Positions 40,461 through 52,601 of a stretch of 64,000 nucleotides of DNA are shown one piece after another. Source of the stretch: Prosthecobacter sp. (lineage in GTDB: Bacteria; Verrucomicrobiota; Verrucomicrobiia; Verrucomicrobiales; Verrucomicrobiaceae); contig JAIPJY010000018.1 in assembly GCA_021733925.1 (NCBI GenBank), forward strand, positions 1 through 64,000, given 5' to 3'. The position numbers were made by a program, and so were the translations under genes. Position 1 is the first letter of the stretch. Each line of letters opens with the position of its first letter. The notes beneath the pieces are model-generated. The model did no database searches. It worked only from the letters and a program-made list of their open reading frames with translations, and was not told the DNA's origin.

Positions 40461-42629
40461 TCAGTTCACATACACCATCTCATTCAGGCTCAGCAGCACC
40501 TGGCAGTAGTCCGCAGGCGTGCCGCCCTGCTGCAGGAAGGCAGCGCCCTCGGCGAGTTCATTCGCATTGGGTGCGCGGTGGAAGCAGATGGTATAAGCGC
40601 GTATGATCTGCTGCTTCACATCGCCCGCACTCGCGATGCGTCTGGCCAGCCCTTCCGCCCAGGTGCGCGCCTGCGGGCTGTTCATCAGGATCAGCGCCTG
40701 CGGCGCGACGGTGGTCGTCGGGCGGCTGCCCTGGCTCACCAGCGGCTCCGGCAGGTCAAAGGCCACCATGCTGCCCATGAGCAGGCTGCGCTTGATGGTG
40801 AAGTAGATGCTGCGCCGCCGGCTGTTCTCATCCCGCGTGCCCGGGCCAAACATCGTTTCATCCAGCGTGCCGCTCACGGCGAGCATGGAATCACGGATCG
40901 CCTCCGCTTCGAGGCGCTGCGGCACGCGGCGCATGAAGAGCGCGTTGGCGGGGTCTGCCGCTTCCTTGGTGGCGCTGCGCACGGTGCTTTGCCGGTACGC
41001 CTGCGAACTCAGGATCATCCGGTGCAGCGGTTTCAACTGCCAGCCGTTGGCGATGAGCCTGCCCGCCAGCCAGTCGAGCAGTTCAGGCTGCGAGGGCGGT
41101 GTGCCGGACTTGCCGAAATCATTCGGCGTTGCGACGATGCCGGTGCCGAAGTGATGCTGCCAGAGGCGGTTCACGATGACGCGTGCGAGCAGCGCCCCCG
41201 CGCCCTGATCGACATCAGTGATCCAGTTCGAGAGCGAACGACGGCGGCCGGAAAATTTCGCGCCCGCCGGTGGCTGCCATTGCCAGCGCTTCTCATAGCC
41301 GGGTTTCGAGAGCACCTGCAGAAAGCCCTGCTGCACCTCTCCGTCTTTCATGTCGGGGCTGCCGCGTTTGAGCAGGTACGTTTTGTCAAAGAACGGGCCG
41401 CCCTGCGTGTGCATCACGATGGGGTCGTAGCCTTCGCCGCAGATCATCATGCGGGTGGCGCCCGCCTGTAGAGGGGTGCTCTTGTCCTTCGCCACCGTGG
41501 TGATGGCGGAGGTCACGCGGTCAGGCCACACATCCACGTTGCTGCGCGTCGTCGTCGTGAAGGTGCTCAGCATTTGATAGTAGTCGCGCGAAGGGAGTGG
41601 ATCGAACTTGTGGTCGTGGCAGCGGGCGCAGCCGACGGTGAGCCCGAGCATCGCACCGCCGGTGGTGCTGAGCATGTCGTCCATTGCATCGTAGCGCGTA
41701 CGCTCGACTTCATTCGCCGTGATCTGGGAGGGAAACACCCCCGCGCCGAGGAAGCCGGTGGCCGCGAGTGCCAGCGGGTTCTGCGGCTCGTATTCATCTC
41801 CCGCCAGCTGCCACTTCACAAACTGGTCATACGGCATGTCCATGTTCAGCGCCTTGATGACAAAGTCGCGGTAGTGAAACGCAAACGGCCTGTCGTAGTC
41901 CTGCTCAAAGCCGGTGCTCTCAGCGAAGCGCGCCACATCCAGCCAGTGCCGCGCCCAGCGTTCACCGTACTTTGGCGAGGCGAGCAGCCTGTCCGTGAGC
42001 ACTGACAAGTCGGACGTGTCAGACGTCTCCGGCGGCGGCAGTCCCGTGAGATCGAGATACAGTCTGCGCACCAGCGTCGCTTGATCCGCAGGCGGGTTGA
42101 AGGTCATGCCCTTGGCGTTCTTGAGAAGCAGTTCGTCGATGGACTTTGCGTTGACCTTTTTCAGCGGCTGAAACGACCACCATTGGCGGTCTTCATTCGT
42201 GACGACGGAGGCATCGCGCTTCGGCTTCTTCCCCGCCACGAGCGGCTCGGCATACGGGGCGCCGTCATTGATCCACGCGGTGATTTTGGCGATGGCCTCG
42301 GCGGAGAGCTTCGGCTGGTCATCCGGCATGTGGGGCTCCTTGGCGTGGTTGATCTGCTCGACCAGCACACTGCTCTTCGCATCAAACGGCACTACCACCG
42401 AGCCATGAGAGCCGCCGCGCAGCAGATCCTCGCGCGTGGCCATGTCAAAGTCGCTCTTCACCTTCTCGCCACCATGACAGCGCAGGCAGTTCTTCTTCAG
42501 CAGCGCCGCCACCTCCTGCTGAAACGACTTCAAGCCGCGTTCCATGCGCTGCGCATGATCCCCCGGCAGCGCGGGAGCCGCCGCGAGCAGCGCAGGGAAG
42601 ATCAGGAGAGAGACGAGAAGCCGGTGCAT
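40461..42629 (-). CDS. PSCyt1-DUF1549-DUF1553 multidomain cytochrome-type protein
   Basis: The 722-residue exported protein has a signal peptide (1-21). The planctomycete-type cytochrome c domain has heme motif CLRCH (48-52) and a Met ligand region (EPHMPDDQPKL). DUF1549 (about 165-360; LVRRLYLDLTGLPPPE, YGERWARHWLDVARFAES) has a second CxxCH ([11 protein letters not shown], Cys334-His338). DUF1553 (about 440-700; VIVNRLWQHHFGTGIVATPN, ALILMNSPQARTW) ends the protein. It is predicted to be diheme and extracytoplasmic. It forms a two-gene unit with the DUF1501 gene downstream. The domain order is the standard one for the family. Confidence 0.93.
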   Translation of the reverse strand: MHRLLVSLLIFPALLAAAPALPGDHAQRMERGLKSFQQEVAALLKKNCLRCHGGEKVKSDFDMATREDLLRGGSHGSVVVPFDAKSSVLVEQINHAKEPHMPDDQPKLSAEAIAKITAWINDGAPYAEPLVAGKKPKRDASVVTNEDRQWWSFQPLKKVNAKSIDELLLKNAKGMTFNPPADQATLVRRLYLDLTGLPPPETSDTSDLSVLTDRLLASPKYGERWARHWLDVARFAESTGFEQDYDRPFAFHYRDFVIKALNMDMPYDQFVKWQLAGDEYEPQNPLALAATGFLGAGVFPSQITANEVERTRYDAMDDMLSTTGGAMLGLTVGCARCHDHKFDPLPSRDYYQMLSTFTTTTRSNVDVWPDRVTSAITTVAKDKSTPLQAGATRMMICGEGYDPIVMHTQGGPFFDKTYLLKRGSPDMKDGEVQQGFLQVLSKPGYEKRWQWQPPAGAKFSGRRRSLSNWITDVDQGAGALLARVIVNRLWQHHFGTGIVATPNDFGKSGTPPSQPELLDWLAGRLIANGWQLKPLHRMILSSQAYRQSTVRSATKEAADPANALFMRRVPQRLEAEAIRDSMLAVSGTLDETMFGPGTRDENSRRRSIYFTIKRSLLMGSMVAFDLPEPLVSQGSRPTTTVAPQALILMNSPQARTWAEGLARRIASAGDVKQQIIRAYTICFHRAPNANELAEGAAFLQQGGTPADYCQVLLSLNEMVYVN

Positions 42630-42830
42630 GAGTGTGAAGTTGCTTGATGTTACAAACGCTGGCCGCCTGTGCCTGTTTTTGTTTGTTTTGTGTCCTATCC
42701 TGTTCGCAAGCCGCCTTTTGGGTGGTTTTTACAAAGGGTGCACTCTTTCTGACTTCGTATCTGATTCCAATGCAGGCATGGCGAACCGGAGCAAACACCT
42801 CAACTGCCCTCCCTTGGATCTCGTGTGGCT

Positions 42831-44258
42831 TTACACCCGGATCAATTCGCGAATCGGGCTGCCATTCGGCACGATGGGCGTGGGCCGACCACTGAAGTCG
42901 TTGATGGTTTCCTTCGCTGAGTCGATGCCGAGATGGTGGTAGATCGTGGCGAGGAAATCGTGCGGACTGTTGGCGTGTTCGGCCACGTCTTCGCCGCGTT
43001 TGTCGCTGGCACCGATGACACCGCCGGTTTGCAGGCCGCCACCGGCCCAGAGATTGGTGAAGGCACGCGGCCAGTGGTCGCGGCCCGGTTGCACGACGCC
43101 AGCGGCAGCGCTGGCCTCACCTGCACCTGAGCTGGCCACATGGCTGATCTTCGGCGTGCGGCCAAACTCGCCGCTGACGACGACGAGCACGCGCTTGTCG
43201 AGCCCACGGGCATACACGTCCTCGATCAAGGCGGAAACGGCCTGGTCGAAGGCTCCGGCACGGAAACGCAATGCCTCAAAGACGTTGTGGTTCACCGCGT
43301 GATCGTCCCAGTTGGCAACGCGGCCGCATTGCGGGCCATCGAGACAGCTGGTGATGATTTCGACGCCAGATTCGACGAGACGGCGTGCCAGCAGCAGCTG
43401 CTGGCCCCAGCGATGCATGCCGTAGCGTTCGCGGGTGCGCTTGTCCTCCTTGCCAATGTCGAAGGCGTGACGTGTCTGCGGGTTTGTGAGCAGGGTCATT
43501 GCCTGAGACTCGAACTGATCCATCGCGCCCATTTCACCGGCGGCATCGACGTTGCGCTCCAGCTTGTCGAGACTGTGCAGCAGCGCCATGCGGTCAGTGA
43601 GCCGGGCCAGCTGGGATGGATTGGAGAGGCCGACATTGGGCACGGCGAACTCCGGGCGGCTGGGGTCACTCGACACGGCCAGCGGTGAGTAGGCGGCGTT
43701 GACGAAGCCCGGACCGGCGATGGTGAAACTGTCGTAGTTGACGATGGGATTCACGCCGATGTAGTTCGGCAGCGGACTGGTGCGTTTGTTTTTGGAGCGC
43801 AGGTAGTTCGCCACCGTCATCCAGTCGGGCAGCAGCGGCTTGGGTTTGTCGCGCGGATCGGTGTCGCCGCTGAGCATTTGCAGCGATCCCGCTGGATGGC
43901 CGCCGCCAGTGTGCGTCATCGAACGCAGCAGCGTGAACTTGTCCGCGATCTTCGCCTGCAGCGGGAGCAGCTCCGTGAGCTGCATGCCGGGAACCTTGGT
44001 TTTGATCGTCTTGAACGGGCCGCGATACTCGCTGCCGATGTCCGGCTTCGGATCATACGTGTCAAGATGCGAGCAGCCGCCACGCAACCACACGAGAATG
44101 ACTGCGGTGCGTTCACGCGAGGGTTTTGCGGCATTCTCTGCGCGCAATTTGAGCAATCCCGGCCAGCTCAGGCTCGCGAATCCCGTGAGCCCGAGGCTCA
44201 TGAAACCGCGCCGGTCTAGGGGGCCGGAACAGAGGAGGGGAGGCAAGGCGGAAGGCAT
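42831..44258 (-). CDS. DUF1501 protein (no dedicated PSCyt1 partner)
   Basis: I chose the ATG at 44258 (MPSALPPLLCSG), giving 475 residues; the longer frame upstream has no homology. A Tat-like segment (LDRRGFMSLGLTGFASL) comes first, then DUF1501 blocks: AVILVWLRGGCSHLDTYDPK, LLRSMTHTGGGHPAGS, RYGMHRWGQQLLLARRLVES, VVVSGEFGRTP and VVQPGRDHWPRAFTNLW. It belongs to the longer subgroup with the RGGxSHLDTYDPKP opening. It sits between the PSCyt1 gene at 40461 (201-base gap) and the DUF1552 gene at 44326. It has no abutting cytochrome partner, unlike the other three DUF1501 genes here. Confidence 0.9.
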   Translation of the reverse strand: MPSALPPLLCSGPLDRRGFMSLGLTGFASLSWPGLLKLRAENAAKPSRERTAVILVWLRGGCSHLDTYDPKPDIGSEYRGPFKTIKTKVPGMQLTELLPLQAKIADKFTLLRSMTHTGGGHPAGSLQMLSGDTDPRDKPKPLLPDWMTVANYLRSKNKRTSPLPNYIGVNPIVNYDSFTIAGPGFVNAAYSPLAVSSDPSRPEFAVPNVGLSNPSQLARLTDRMALLHSLDKLERNVDAAGEMGAMDQFESQAMTLLTNPQTRHAFDIGKEDKRTRERYGMHRWGQQLLLARRLVESGVEIITSCLDGPQCGRVANWDDHAVNHNVFEALRFRAGAFDQAVSALIEDVYARGLDKRVLVVVSGEFGRTPKISHVASSGAGEASAAAGVVQPGRDHWPRAFTNLWAGGGLQTGGVIGASDKRGEDVAEHANSPHDFLATIYHHLGIDSAKETINDFSGRPTPIVPNGSPIRELIRV

Positions 44259-44325
44259 GTGTCCTGAGCATACGCGCTCGCATGCCAAAAAATTGCTTTT
44301 GTGAGGAGGGAGCGCGGAGTCAGGT

Positions 44326-45609
44326 TCACACGGTCTCCAGTCCCGCAAGAGTCTCCTTGCTGCTGGTGCCAAACTTGCCGACTTCCATGCCCATTTGCTG
44401 GAGCGTGTGCACCCAGAGGTTGCTGAGGGGTGGCGGATTTTTGGGGTCGTGGGCGATGTGCTGGCCGTGTTTGAAGCGGCCACCGGCTAGGAGGACGGGC
44501 AGATTCGTGGAGTCGTGACTGGAGGCGTTGCCCATGCCGGCGCCGAACACGCTCATGGTGTTGTCGAGCAGTCGAGAAGCGCCGTCGCGTGAGTCTTTCA
44601 TGCGCTGGATGAAGCCGCCCCATTCCAGCAGGAGATCGCGTTCGAGGATCGCGAGCTGGGTGAGCTTTCCTGCATCCTGACCGTGATGGCTGAGATCGTG
44701 GTAGGCAAAGCTAGTGCCCGGCTTGGACGGCGTCTTGCTGGTGCCGACGTAATAAAGCGTGACGATGCGCGTGAGATCTGTCTGCACGGCGAGGCGGGCG
44801 ACTTCGAGCATGAGTCCGAAGCGCGTGGTGTCTTCGCCGGGGCCGGGGTCTTTGATGACGGGTACGCCGGGTTTGGGCTTCGGCTGTCTGGCGAAGTTTT
44901 CCGAGCGCACCATGCGCTGCTCGAGTTCGCGGACGCTGGTGAAATATTGGTCGAGCTTGTCGCGGTCGCCGGCGCTGACATCGCGCTGCATTCGCTTCGC
45001 TTCACTGGCCACGCGATCAAGGATGGACCGCCCCTCCTGCACGCGCGCCACTTCCTCCGCGACCTCCGCAGGTGTGCCGTCGATGAAGAGTTTTGCAAAC
45101 GCACGGGCGGGGCTGGTTTCCGGCGGAATGGCCACGCCGCTGCTCGTGTAGCTGCAACTGTAGGCACCGCTGGTGGAAAAGTTCAGCGAGGCATGGCGTG
45201 TGTCCCGACCGATTTGGCCGGCGGCAAGCTGATCGAGAGAGACGGTGTTCTTGAAGGATGGCGAGCCCGGATGCGGAGCGCCGGTGAAGAAGGATTTGTC
45301 CGACGAATGCCCGTCGCGCACCTCGGGATGATTGAGGCCTGAGATGATGGTGAACTCCTTCCGGTGCGGCTGCAAACCTTCGAGGTATGGCGTTGCGATG
45401 TAGCCGGCACCGGCTTCTTTGGGAAACAAGTTCGGGGCGTGGAAGCTGAAGTAATTGAGGATGCCGATGAAGCGCATCGGCGGCTTCGGTTCTGCGGCGA
45501 ACGCAGGCAGCATGGCATCCAGCCACGGCAGCGCGAGCGTGATGCCCGCGCCCTTGAGCATGGCACGACGGGAGATGGAGCGCTGCGTGGTAAAGGTGAC
45601 GTTTTTCAT
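44326..45609 (-). CDS. DUF1552 protein, Tat-exported
   Basis: The 427-residue protein has a Tat signal (ISRRAMLKGAGITLALPWLD). The DUF1552 family pattern follows: RFIGILNYFSFHAPNLFPKE, EFTIISGLNHPEVRDGHSSD, SFFTGAPHPG, DKLDQYFTSVRELEQRM and FAYHDLSHHGQD. It is remotely related to DUF1501. These proteins normally sit next to a DUF1592/1585-type cytochrome protein; the only one here is at 50151-52601, separated from it by a complete DUF1501+PSCyt1 pair. Its biochemical role is undetermined. Confidence 0.88.
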   Translation of the reverse strand: MKNVTFTTQRSISRRAMLKGAGITLALPWLDAMLPAFAAEPKPPMRFIGILNYFSFHAPNLFPKEAGAGYIATPYLEGLQPHRKEFTIISGLNHPEVRDGHSSDKSFFTGAPHPGSPSFKNTVSLDQLAAGQIGRDTRHASLNFSTSGAYSCSYTSSGVAIPPETSPARAFAKLFIDGTPAEVAEEVARVQEGRSILDRVASEAKRMQRDVSAGDRDKLDQYFTSVRELEQRMVRSENFARQPKPKPGVPVIKDPGPGEDTTRFGLMLEVARLAVQTDLTRIVTLYYVGTSKTPSKPGTSFAYHDLSHHGQDAGKLTQLAILERDLLLEWGGFIQRMKDSRDGASRLLDNTMSVFGAGMGNASSHDSTNLPVLLAGGRFKHGQHIAHDPKNPPPLSNLWVHTLQQMGMEVGKFGTSSKETLAGLETV

Positions 45610-45680
45610 GGCTGTGTTTCTCGCTGATTGAATACGCGTTTTGGGCGATCTCTCATGCGGTGGGCTTAACTGGGCGGCAT

Positions 45681-47113
<1,433 letters not shown>

Positions 47114-47117
<4 letters not shown>

Positions 47118-50100
47118 TCCTTGGTGAAGGCTTCATCGAGATTGAGCAGGGTGCTGGCGACTGAGGTGAAGGCGGCGAGTTCGGCGGGGTTTGGGGGCAT
47201 CTCAGATTTCGCCTCGCCGACTGCGAGCAGTGATTTCGCCGCAGCGGTGTCATTTGCAAAATCTGCCCTGGCGCGCTCATACGCGGCACGGAGAATGGCC
47301 AGTTCGGCGGGCTTCGGCACGCGCGCGAGCAGCAGGCGGAAGCCGTGGGTGAGCCGCGCGTCCACGGCACTGCCACCCTCGTGCATCATGCGCTGCGCGA
47401 GAAAGCGCGAGGCTTCCACGTAGGTCGGGTCGTTCATCAGGTTCAGCGCCTGCAGCGGTGTGTTTGAGCGCGAGCGGCGAAGCGTGCAGGTCTCACGAAA
47501 GGGCGCGTCAAAGAGCATCATCCCGGGATTCGGCACGCTGCGCTTCCAGTAGGTGTAAAGGCTGCGGCGGTGCAGGTCCTCACCGCTGCCCTGGCGATAC
47601 GTCGCGCTGGGATTGTCCCTCTGCGCGACCACCTGCTCATACAGGCCGGGCGGGTGATACGGCTTCACCGACGGGCCGCCGATCTTGCCCACCAGCAAAC
47701 CGCTGGCCGCGAGTGATTGGTCGCGCAGCATCTCGGCCGGCAGGCGAAAGCGCGGTCCGCGGGCGAGCAGCCGGTTCTCCGGATCGCGGTCGTGGAGCAA
47801 CGGTGTGAGCTGCGACTGCTGCCGGTAGGTGGCGCTCGTCACCATGAGCTTCATCAGGTGCTTCACATCCCAGCCGCTGCGGATGAACTCGCCCGCGAGC
47901 CAGTCGAGAAGCTCAGGATGCGAGGGCGCTGCACCCTGCGCCCCGAAGTCCTCGCTCGTCTTCACCAGTCCGGTGCCGAAGACCTGCTGCCAGAAGCGGT
48001 TCACCGTCACGCGTGCGGTGAGCGGATTCTGCGGGCTCACGAGCCACTTCGCGAGACCGAGGCGATTGTGCGGAAGACCGGCGTCCAGCGCGGGCAGCAC
48101 CGCCGGGGTGGCCGCAGTCACCTGCGCGCCCGGTTTGTCATAGGCCCCGCGCATGAGCATGAAAGTCGGACGCGCCTCCTTCATCTCCTCCATCACCAGC
48201 GTTGTCGGAATCTCCGCCTCGGCGGCGGCCACCTGCTTCTTCAACTCGCTTAACTGGTCGCTCAACTTGCGATTCTCCGGCTGCTGCGACAGACGAAACG
48301 CCGCGAGCTGCTTCTGCTCGGCCGCGCTGCGCTTTGCTTCTTCCTTGCGCGCGAGGGTCAGCACATTTGAGGGAGCGAGCACATGGGTCTCCGCCACCGT
48401 GGACAGCACCCGCCAGCGCGAAGGCCCGTTCGCATTTTCAACGCCCAGCTCGATCTCAATTTCCGCAGGCGTGTCATTGATGACCAGCGCCTGCTCCAAT
48501 TCAAACACCGCCTGCGCCGCGTGATCGGGCTTCACGGAAATCGCCACTCGTGTTTTGCGATCATTGTCCAGCACCTTGACCGTCTCCGTGGCCGCGAGCG
48601 AATCGCCCACCGCAATGGCGCGCATCTTCAGCGGCAGCTTCTTTTCTCCCGCACGAGCGACCTTCAGCTCACTCCATTGAAAACTCGCCGCAGACTCCGT
48701 GGTGGCGCATTCGAAACGCAGCGCCGTGATACGACCCACCGGCAAACGCGCCGCTATCTTGATGGTGTTGGCTCGCGTCTCCTGCGGCCCGACCTCAACG
48801 ACGCGGGCCGCCGCATCCACGTGCGGAGGCGCATCGCCACCACTGGCGGTGAGGAGTTCCAGGGGCTCCCACGCCACGGTGGCAGCCGCGAGGCGGCGCG
48901 CCCATTCCTCGCCCCCCGCCGAAGATTTTGCCGCCAGCGCAGTGAGCTGCTCATTCACCGCTTTGGTGCTCGCATTCAGGCCGCTGATCTTCGCCTCGAT
49001 CTCTGGCGCGGGCAGATTGACGAACGGCGGTGAATTGGTGCGGATGGGATTGCTGTAAAGGCCGACGCCTTTCTCAGGCACGTTGTGGAAGAAGGCTTTC
49101 AGCGCGTAGAAATCGCGCTGAGTGAAGGAGTCAAACTTGTGGTCATGGCAGCGGCAGCAGTTGAAGGTCTGCCCCAGCCACACCGCCGCCGTCGTCTCCA
49201 CCCGGTCCGCCGTATATTCCGCGAGAAACTCCTCCGCGATGATCCCGCCTTCCTCGTTCATCATGTGATTGCGGTGAAAGCCCGTGGCAATGCGCTGCTC
49301 CAGCGTCGGCTGCGGCAGCAGATCCCCGGCGATCTGCTCGATGGTGAATTGATCGAACGTCAGGTTGCGATTGAAGGCGCTGATCACCCAGTCGCGCCAC
49401 GGCCAGAGTTCGCGGTCGCGATCCACCTGGTAGCCGTTTGTGTCCGCGAAGCGCGCCGCATCCAGCCAGTCCACCGCCATGCGCTCGCCGTAGTGCGGTG
49501 ACTTCAGCAAATGATCGACCACCTTTTCGAACGCTTGCGGGGAGGTGTCAGCTAGGAATGCATCCACCTCCGCCAGCGTCGGCGGCAGGCCTGTGAGATC
49601 GAACGAAACGCGCCGAATCAGCGTCTCTCTTGCCGCCTCCGCCGATGGCGCAAGACCTTCACTTTCCAGCCGAGCGAGGATGAAGCGATCAAGATCATTG
49701 CGTGCCCACCCCTCCAACTTCGTCTTCGGCAACGCCACCGGAGCCAGCGGCGCGAAGGCCCAGTGCGGCTCATATTTCGCGCCCTGCTTGATCCAGCTTC
49801 GCAGCATTTCCTTCTGCGCCGCCGTCACCGTCTTATGCGACTTCGGCGGCGGCATCACCTCGTCTTTGTCGTTGCTGTTGAGGCGTACCCACAACTCCGA
49901 CTTCTCCACGTCGCCCGGCACAATGGCCCGCACGCCGTCATGGTCAGCCGTCGCACCTTCAGCCGTGTCCAGCCGCAGTTCCGCCTCGCGATGCTTCGGG
50001 TCGAACCCGTGGCAGCTGAAACAGTTGTCCGACAGGATGGGGCGGATGTCGCGATTGTAGCGCAACGGTTCCGCCGCATGCGGCGCAGTGACCGCCAGCG

Positions 50101-50149
50101 CAGCAAGCAGCGCCAGAAACGATGGGGATGAATGGTGCAAGGTCAGCAT
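47114..50149 (-). CDS. Large PSCyt1-DUF1549-DUF1553 protein
   Basis: I chose the ATG at 50149, giving 1011 residues; a GTG 21 bases upstream overlaps the previous gene. It has a signal peptide (to about 26). The PSCyt1 domain has CFSCH (43-47) and a Met-containing [13 protein letters not shown] loop. DUF1549 ([40 protein letters not shown]) carries a second heme motif ([11 protein letters not shown]). About 200 residues of β-rich insert ([20 protein letters not shown]) and a coiled coil lead into DUF1553 ([40 protein letters not shown]). The insert resembles carbohydrate-binding β-sandwiches, which would suit polysaccharide attachment. It is co-translated with the DUF1501 gene downstream. Confidence 0.93.
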
Positions 50150-50150
50150 T

Positions 50151-52601
50151 TCATTTGTGAGTGAATACACGGCTCTGGATCACCTCATGCACAAGTGTGC
50201 GCAGGCCGTAGCCGCTGGGAGCGGCACGCTGCACGATGGCTTCGACGACTTCGCGGTCGGCGAACTGCATCTGCGCACCGGTGAAGTGGGTGATGAGTTT
50301 TTCGGTTAAGCAGCGGGCGAGTTGCCCGGGCTGCGCGAGGATGAGTTGCTTAAACTCATCCACATCTTTGAACGGGCGGCCATCCGCCATGGTGAAGCTA
50401 GGGTCCACGGGACGTCCCTGGGTATAAAAGCGAACGTCCGTGCCGGGGATGTTTACTACCTTGTCCTTCGCGCTGTCGGGAATGGCGCGATAGCTCGTGC
50501 GCCAGCGGCCGGTGACATCGAAGTTCTCCAGCGCGAACCCCGGCGGGTCGAGCTTCGCGTGACAAGTGGCGCAGGCCTGCTGATTGCGATGCTTGTCGAG
50601 CTGCTCACGAATGGTTGTGGCACCGCGAATATCCGGCTCGATGGCGGGCACGTTCTTTGGCGGCGGGTCGGGCGGCGTGCCGAGAATGCGGTCGAGCACA
50701 TAGGCCCCGCGCACTACGGGCGATGTGCTGGTGCCGTTGGCGGAGACTTTCAACACCGCGCCTTGCGTGATGAAGCCACCGCGCCGTGAGCCAGGAGCGG
50801 GACTCACCTTGCGAATTTCCGCTCCCTTCACGCCAGCAATGCCGTAGTGCTCGGCGAGGCGTTCGTTCAGCATCGCGAAATCGCTGTGCATGATGTTGCG
50901 CACGCTGAGATTGCGCGTGATCAATTCCTCAAAGAAGCGCTCGGTCTCGCTGACCATGGACTGCTGAAGGTATTGCTCGAACTCGGGGTAGAGCTTCGTA
51001 TCCGGCTGGGTGAACTCGATGTCGCGCAGATTGAGCCAGCTTCCGAGGAAGTTTTGCGTGAAGTGCTTCGCCTTTGGCGAGGCCAGCATGCGCTCGGTCT
51101 GAGCGCGCAGGGTCGCGGGTTCGTGCAGCTTCTTCTGCGTGGCGAGGTTGGTGAGCTCATCATCCGGTGCAGTGCTCCACAGGCCATAGCTGAGCCGCGA
51201 GGCGAGCGCGTGGTCGTCGAGCGGGCCGACTTTTTCCTGGAGAAAGAGAAACTTCGGTGAGCACAGCGCCATCTTGTAGGCTGCGCGCAGGGCTTCATCA
51301 AAGCGACGGCCTTTTTGCATCTGCTCCCTGACGAGTTCGAGATGCTCCGTCACTTCTGCTTCGGTCACGGGACGGCGGAAAACTTTCGGCAGGAATGCGG
51401 CGAGCAGGCGGCGGGCATCGGCTTCAGATTGCGATGATACAACACGCAGGTCCTTGGTGGGCGCCTTCGGATTCGCAGGCTGCAGGGGCAGGTCACCGTA
51501 GAGCAGTTCATGACCGCGCGGTGGCCATTGTTCATGCAGCGGCCCTTCGATTTCCACCCACTCGACGACTGCGCAAATACCGCCGACCATCGCGCGTTCG
51601 TCCGGCGTCTCCGGCACGGCGCGGTAGGGCGAAAGCCAAAGCGTCTTGCCCTGCGGCACGCGCGCTTCGTATTCGAACTCGCGAAACTCCGTGGGACTCA
51701 TCTCGAAGTAGGTATTGCCAAAGGTCAGTCCGGTGCGCGGCCAGTCGGCGAGCGCGACCTTGAGGGCAATGTGGCGATCCGGGCGCTTCTTATCATTCGC
51801 ATTCGCGTTCGGTCCCTCTTTGTCGATCATGGCCCGCGCGCGAATGCGGAAGCGATAACGCGCATCCGGCACCGGTGGCGACCACGCGCCAAGTTCGCCG
51901 TGAGGCCCGTTGCCGCCATTCCAACGAATCGCGAGCAGGCCCTCAGGCGAATGCGTCCACTGGCTGTTTTGAAACCCCGGTGCATTCCAGTCGTGCCAGG
52001 TTTCGTTGTAGTCGGTGCGGATCTTCTTTGTCTCGGGCTTCGGCGTGGTGATCGTCGCTTCCTTCAACGCGAGGTCCGCCGCCTGCAAGTAACGCTCCAG
52101 ATGCACTGCGGAGAGATTCAGCGCCGCGCCGATGTTGTCGAAGCCGCCCGCCGTGCCGTCCTCCGGCAGCAGGTCACGCAGCGGCGTGTCGATGCCGAGC
52201 AGGTCGTCAATCGTGTTCACATACTCGGTGCGGTTCAGCCGCCGGTAAACCACGCGGCCCTCCGACTCCTGACTGTGGAGGCTGAAACGGTGCAGCTCAT
52301 CGTGCAACGTCTTCAAAAAGGCGCTGCTCACTTCCGCTGGTGGGCGCTCTTTCTTCTTCGGCGGCATCTCATCTCGCTGCACCTTGTCGAAGACCTTGGT
52401 CCACTGCTGAAGGTTCTCCGCGTCATCGGGCTTCCACTTCAGCGCCGCCAAATCGAGCCCGCCTTTCTTTGAGTCCGAGTCATGGCAGTCGTAGCAGTGC
52501 CGGTCGAACATCGGCTCCAGTTTGCCGCCGAGTTCAGCGGCTGCTGCTGAAGCGAACGCCACAGTGCCAAGCAACGTGGTGATGTTTAAGGCGCTCTTCA
52601 T
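50151..52601 (-). CDS. DUF1587/1592/1588/1585-type cytochrome protein
   Basis: The 816-residue exported protein has a signal peptide (to about 23) and an N-terminal heme domain (CYDCH, 36-40; MPPKKKERPPAEV). DUF1587 (VYRRLNRTEYVNTIDDLLGI), a carbohydrate-binding-like β-domain (RYRFRIRARAMIDKEGPNAN), DUF1595 and DUF1592 (SFLPKVFRRPVT-type block, LASRLSYGLWSTAPDDELTN), DUF1588 (RRGGFITQGAVLKVSANGTS, QQACATCHAKLDPPGFALEN with a second heme) and DUF1585 at the end follow. Its ATG shares one base with the SUMF1-like stop upstream (TGATG). The usual partner is a DUF1552 protein, here 4.5 kb downstream. It is predicted to be an extracytoplasmic redox protein. Confidence 0.9.
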   Translation of the reverse strand: MKSALNITTLLGTVAFASAAAAELGGKLEPMFDRHCYDCHDSDSKKGGLDLAALKWKPDDAENLQQWTKVFDKVQRDEMPPKKKERPPAEVSSAFLKTLHDELHRFSLHSQESEGRVVYRRLNRTEYVNTIDDLLGIDTPLRDLLPEDGTAGGFDNIGAALNLSAVHLERYLQAADLALKEATITTPKPETKKIRTDYNETWHDWNAPGFQNSQWTHSPEGLLAIRWNGGNGPHGELGAWSPPVPDARYRFRIRARAMIDKEGPNANANDKKRPDRHIALKVALADWPRTGLTFGNTYFEMSPTEFREFEYEARVPQGKTLWLSPYRAVPETPDERAMVGGICAVVEWVEIEGPLHEQWPPRGHELLYGDLPLQPANPKAPTKDLRVVSSQSEADARRLLAAFLPKVFRRPVTEAEVTEHLELVREQMQKGRRFDEALRAAYKMALCSPKFLFLQEKVGPLDDHALASRLSYGLWSTAPDDELTNLATQKKLHEPATLRAQTERMLASPKAKHFTQNFLGSWLNLRDIEFTQPDTKLYPEFEQYLQQSMVSETERFFEELITRNLSVRNIMHSDFAMLNERLAEHYGIAGVKGAEIRKVSPAPGSRRGGFITQGAVLKVSANGTSTSPVVRGAYVLDRILGTPPDPPPKNVPAIEPDIRGATTIREQLDKHRNQQACATCHAKLDPPGFALENFDVTGRWRTSYRAIPDSAKDKVVNIPGTDVRFYTQGRPVDPSFTMADGRPFKDVDEFKQLILAQPGQLARCLTEKLITHFTGAQMQFADREVVEAIVQRAAPSGYGLRTLVHEVIQSRVFTHK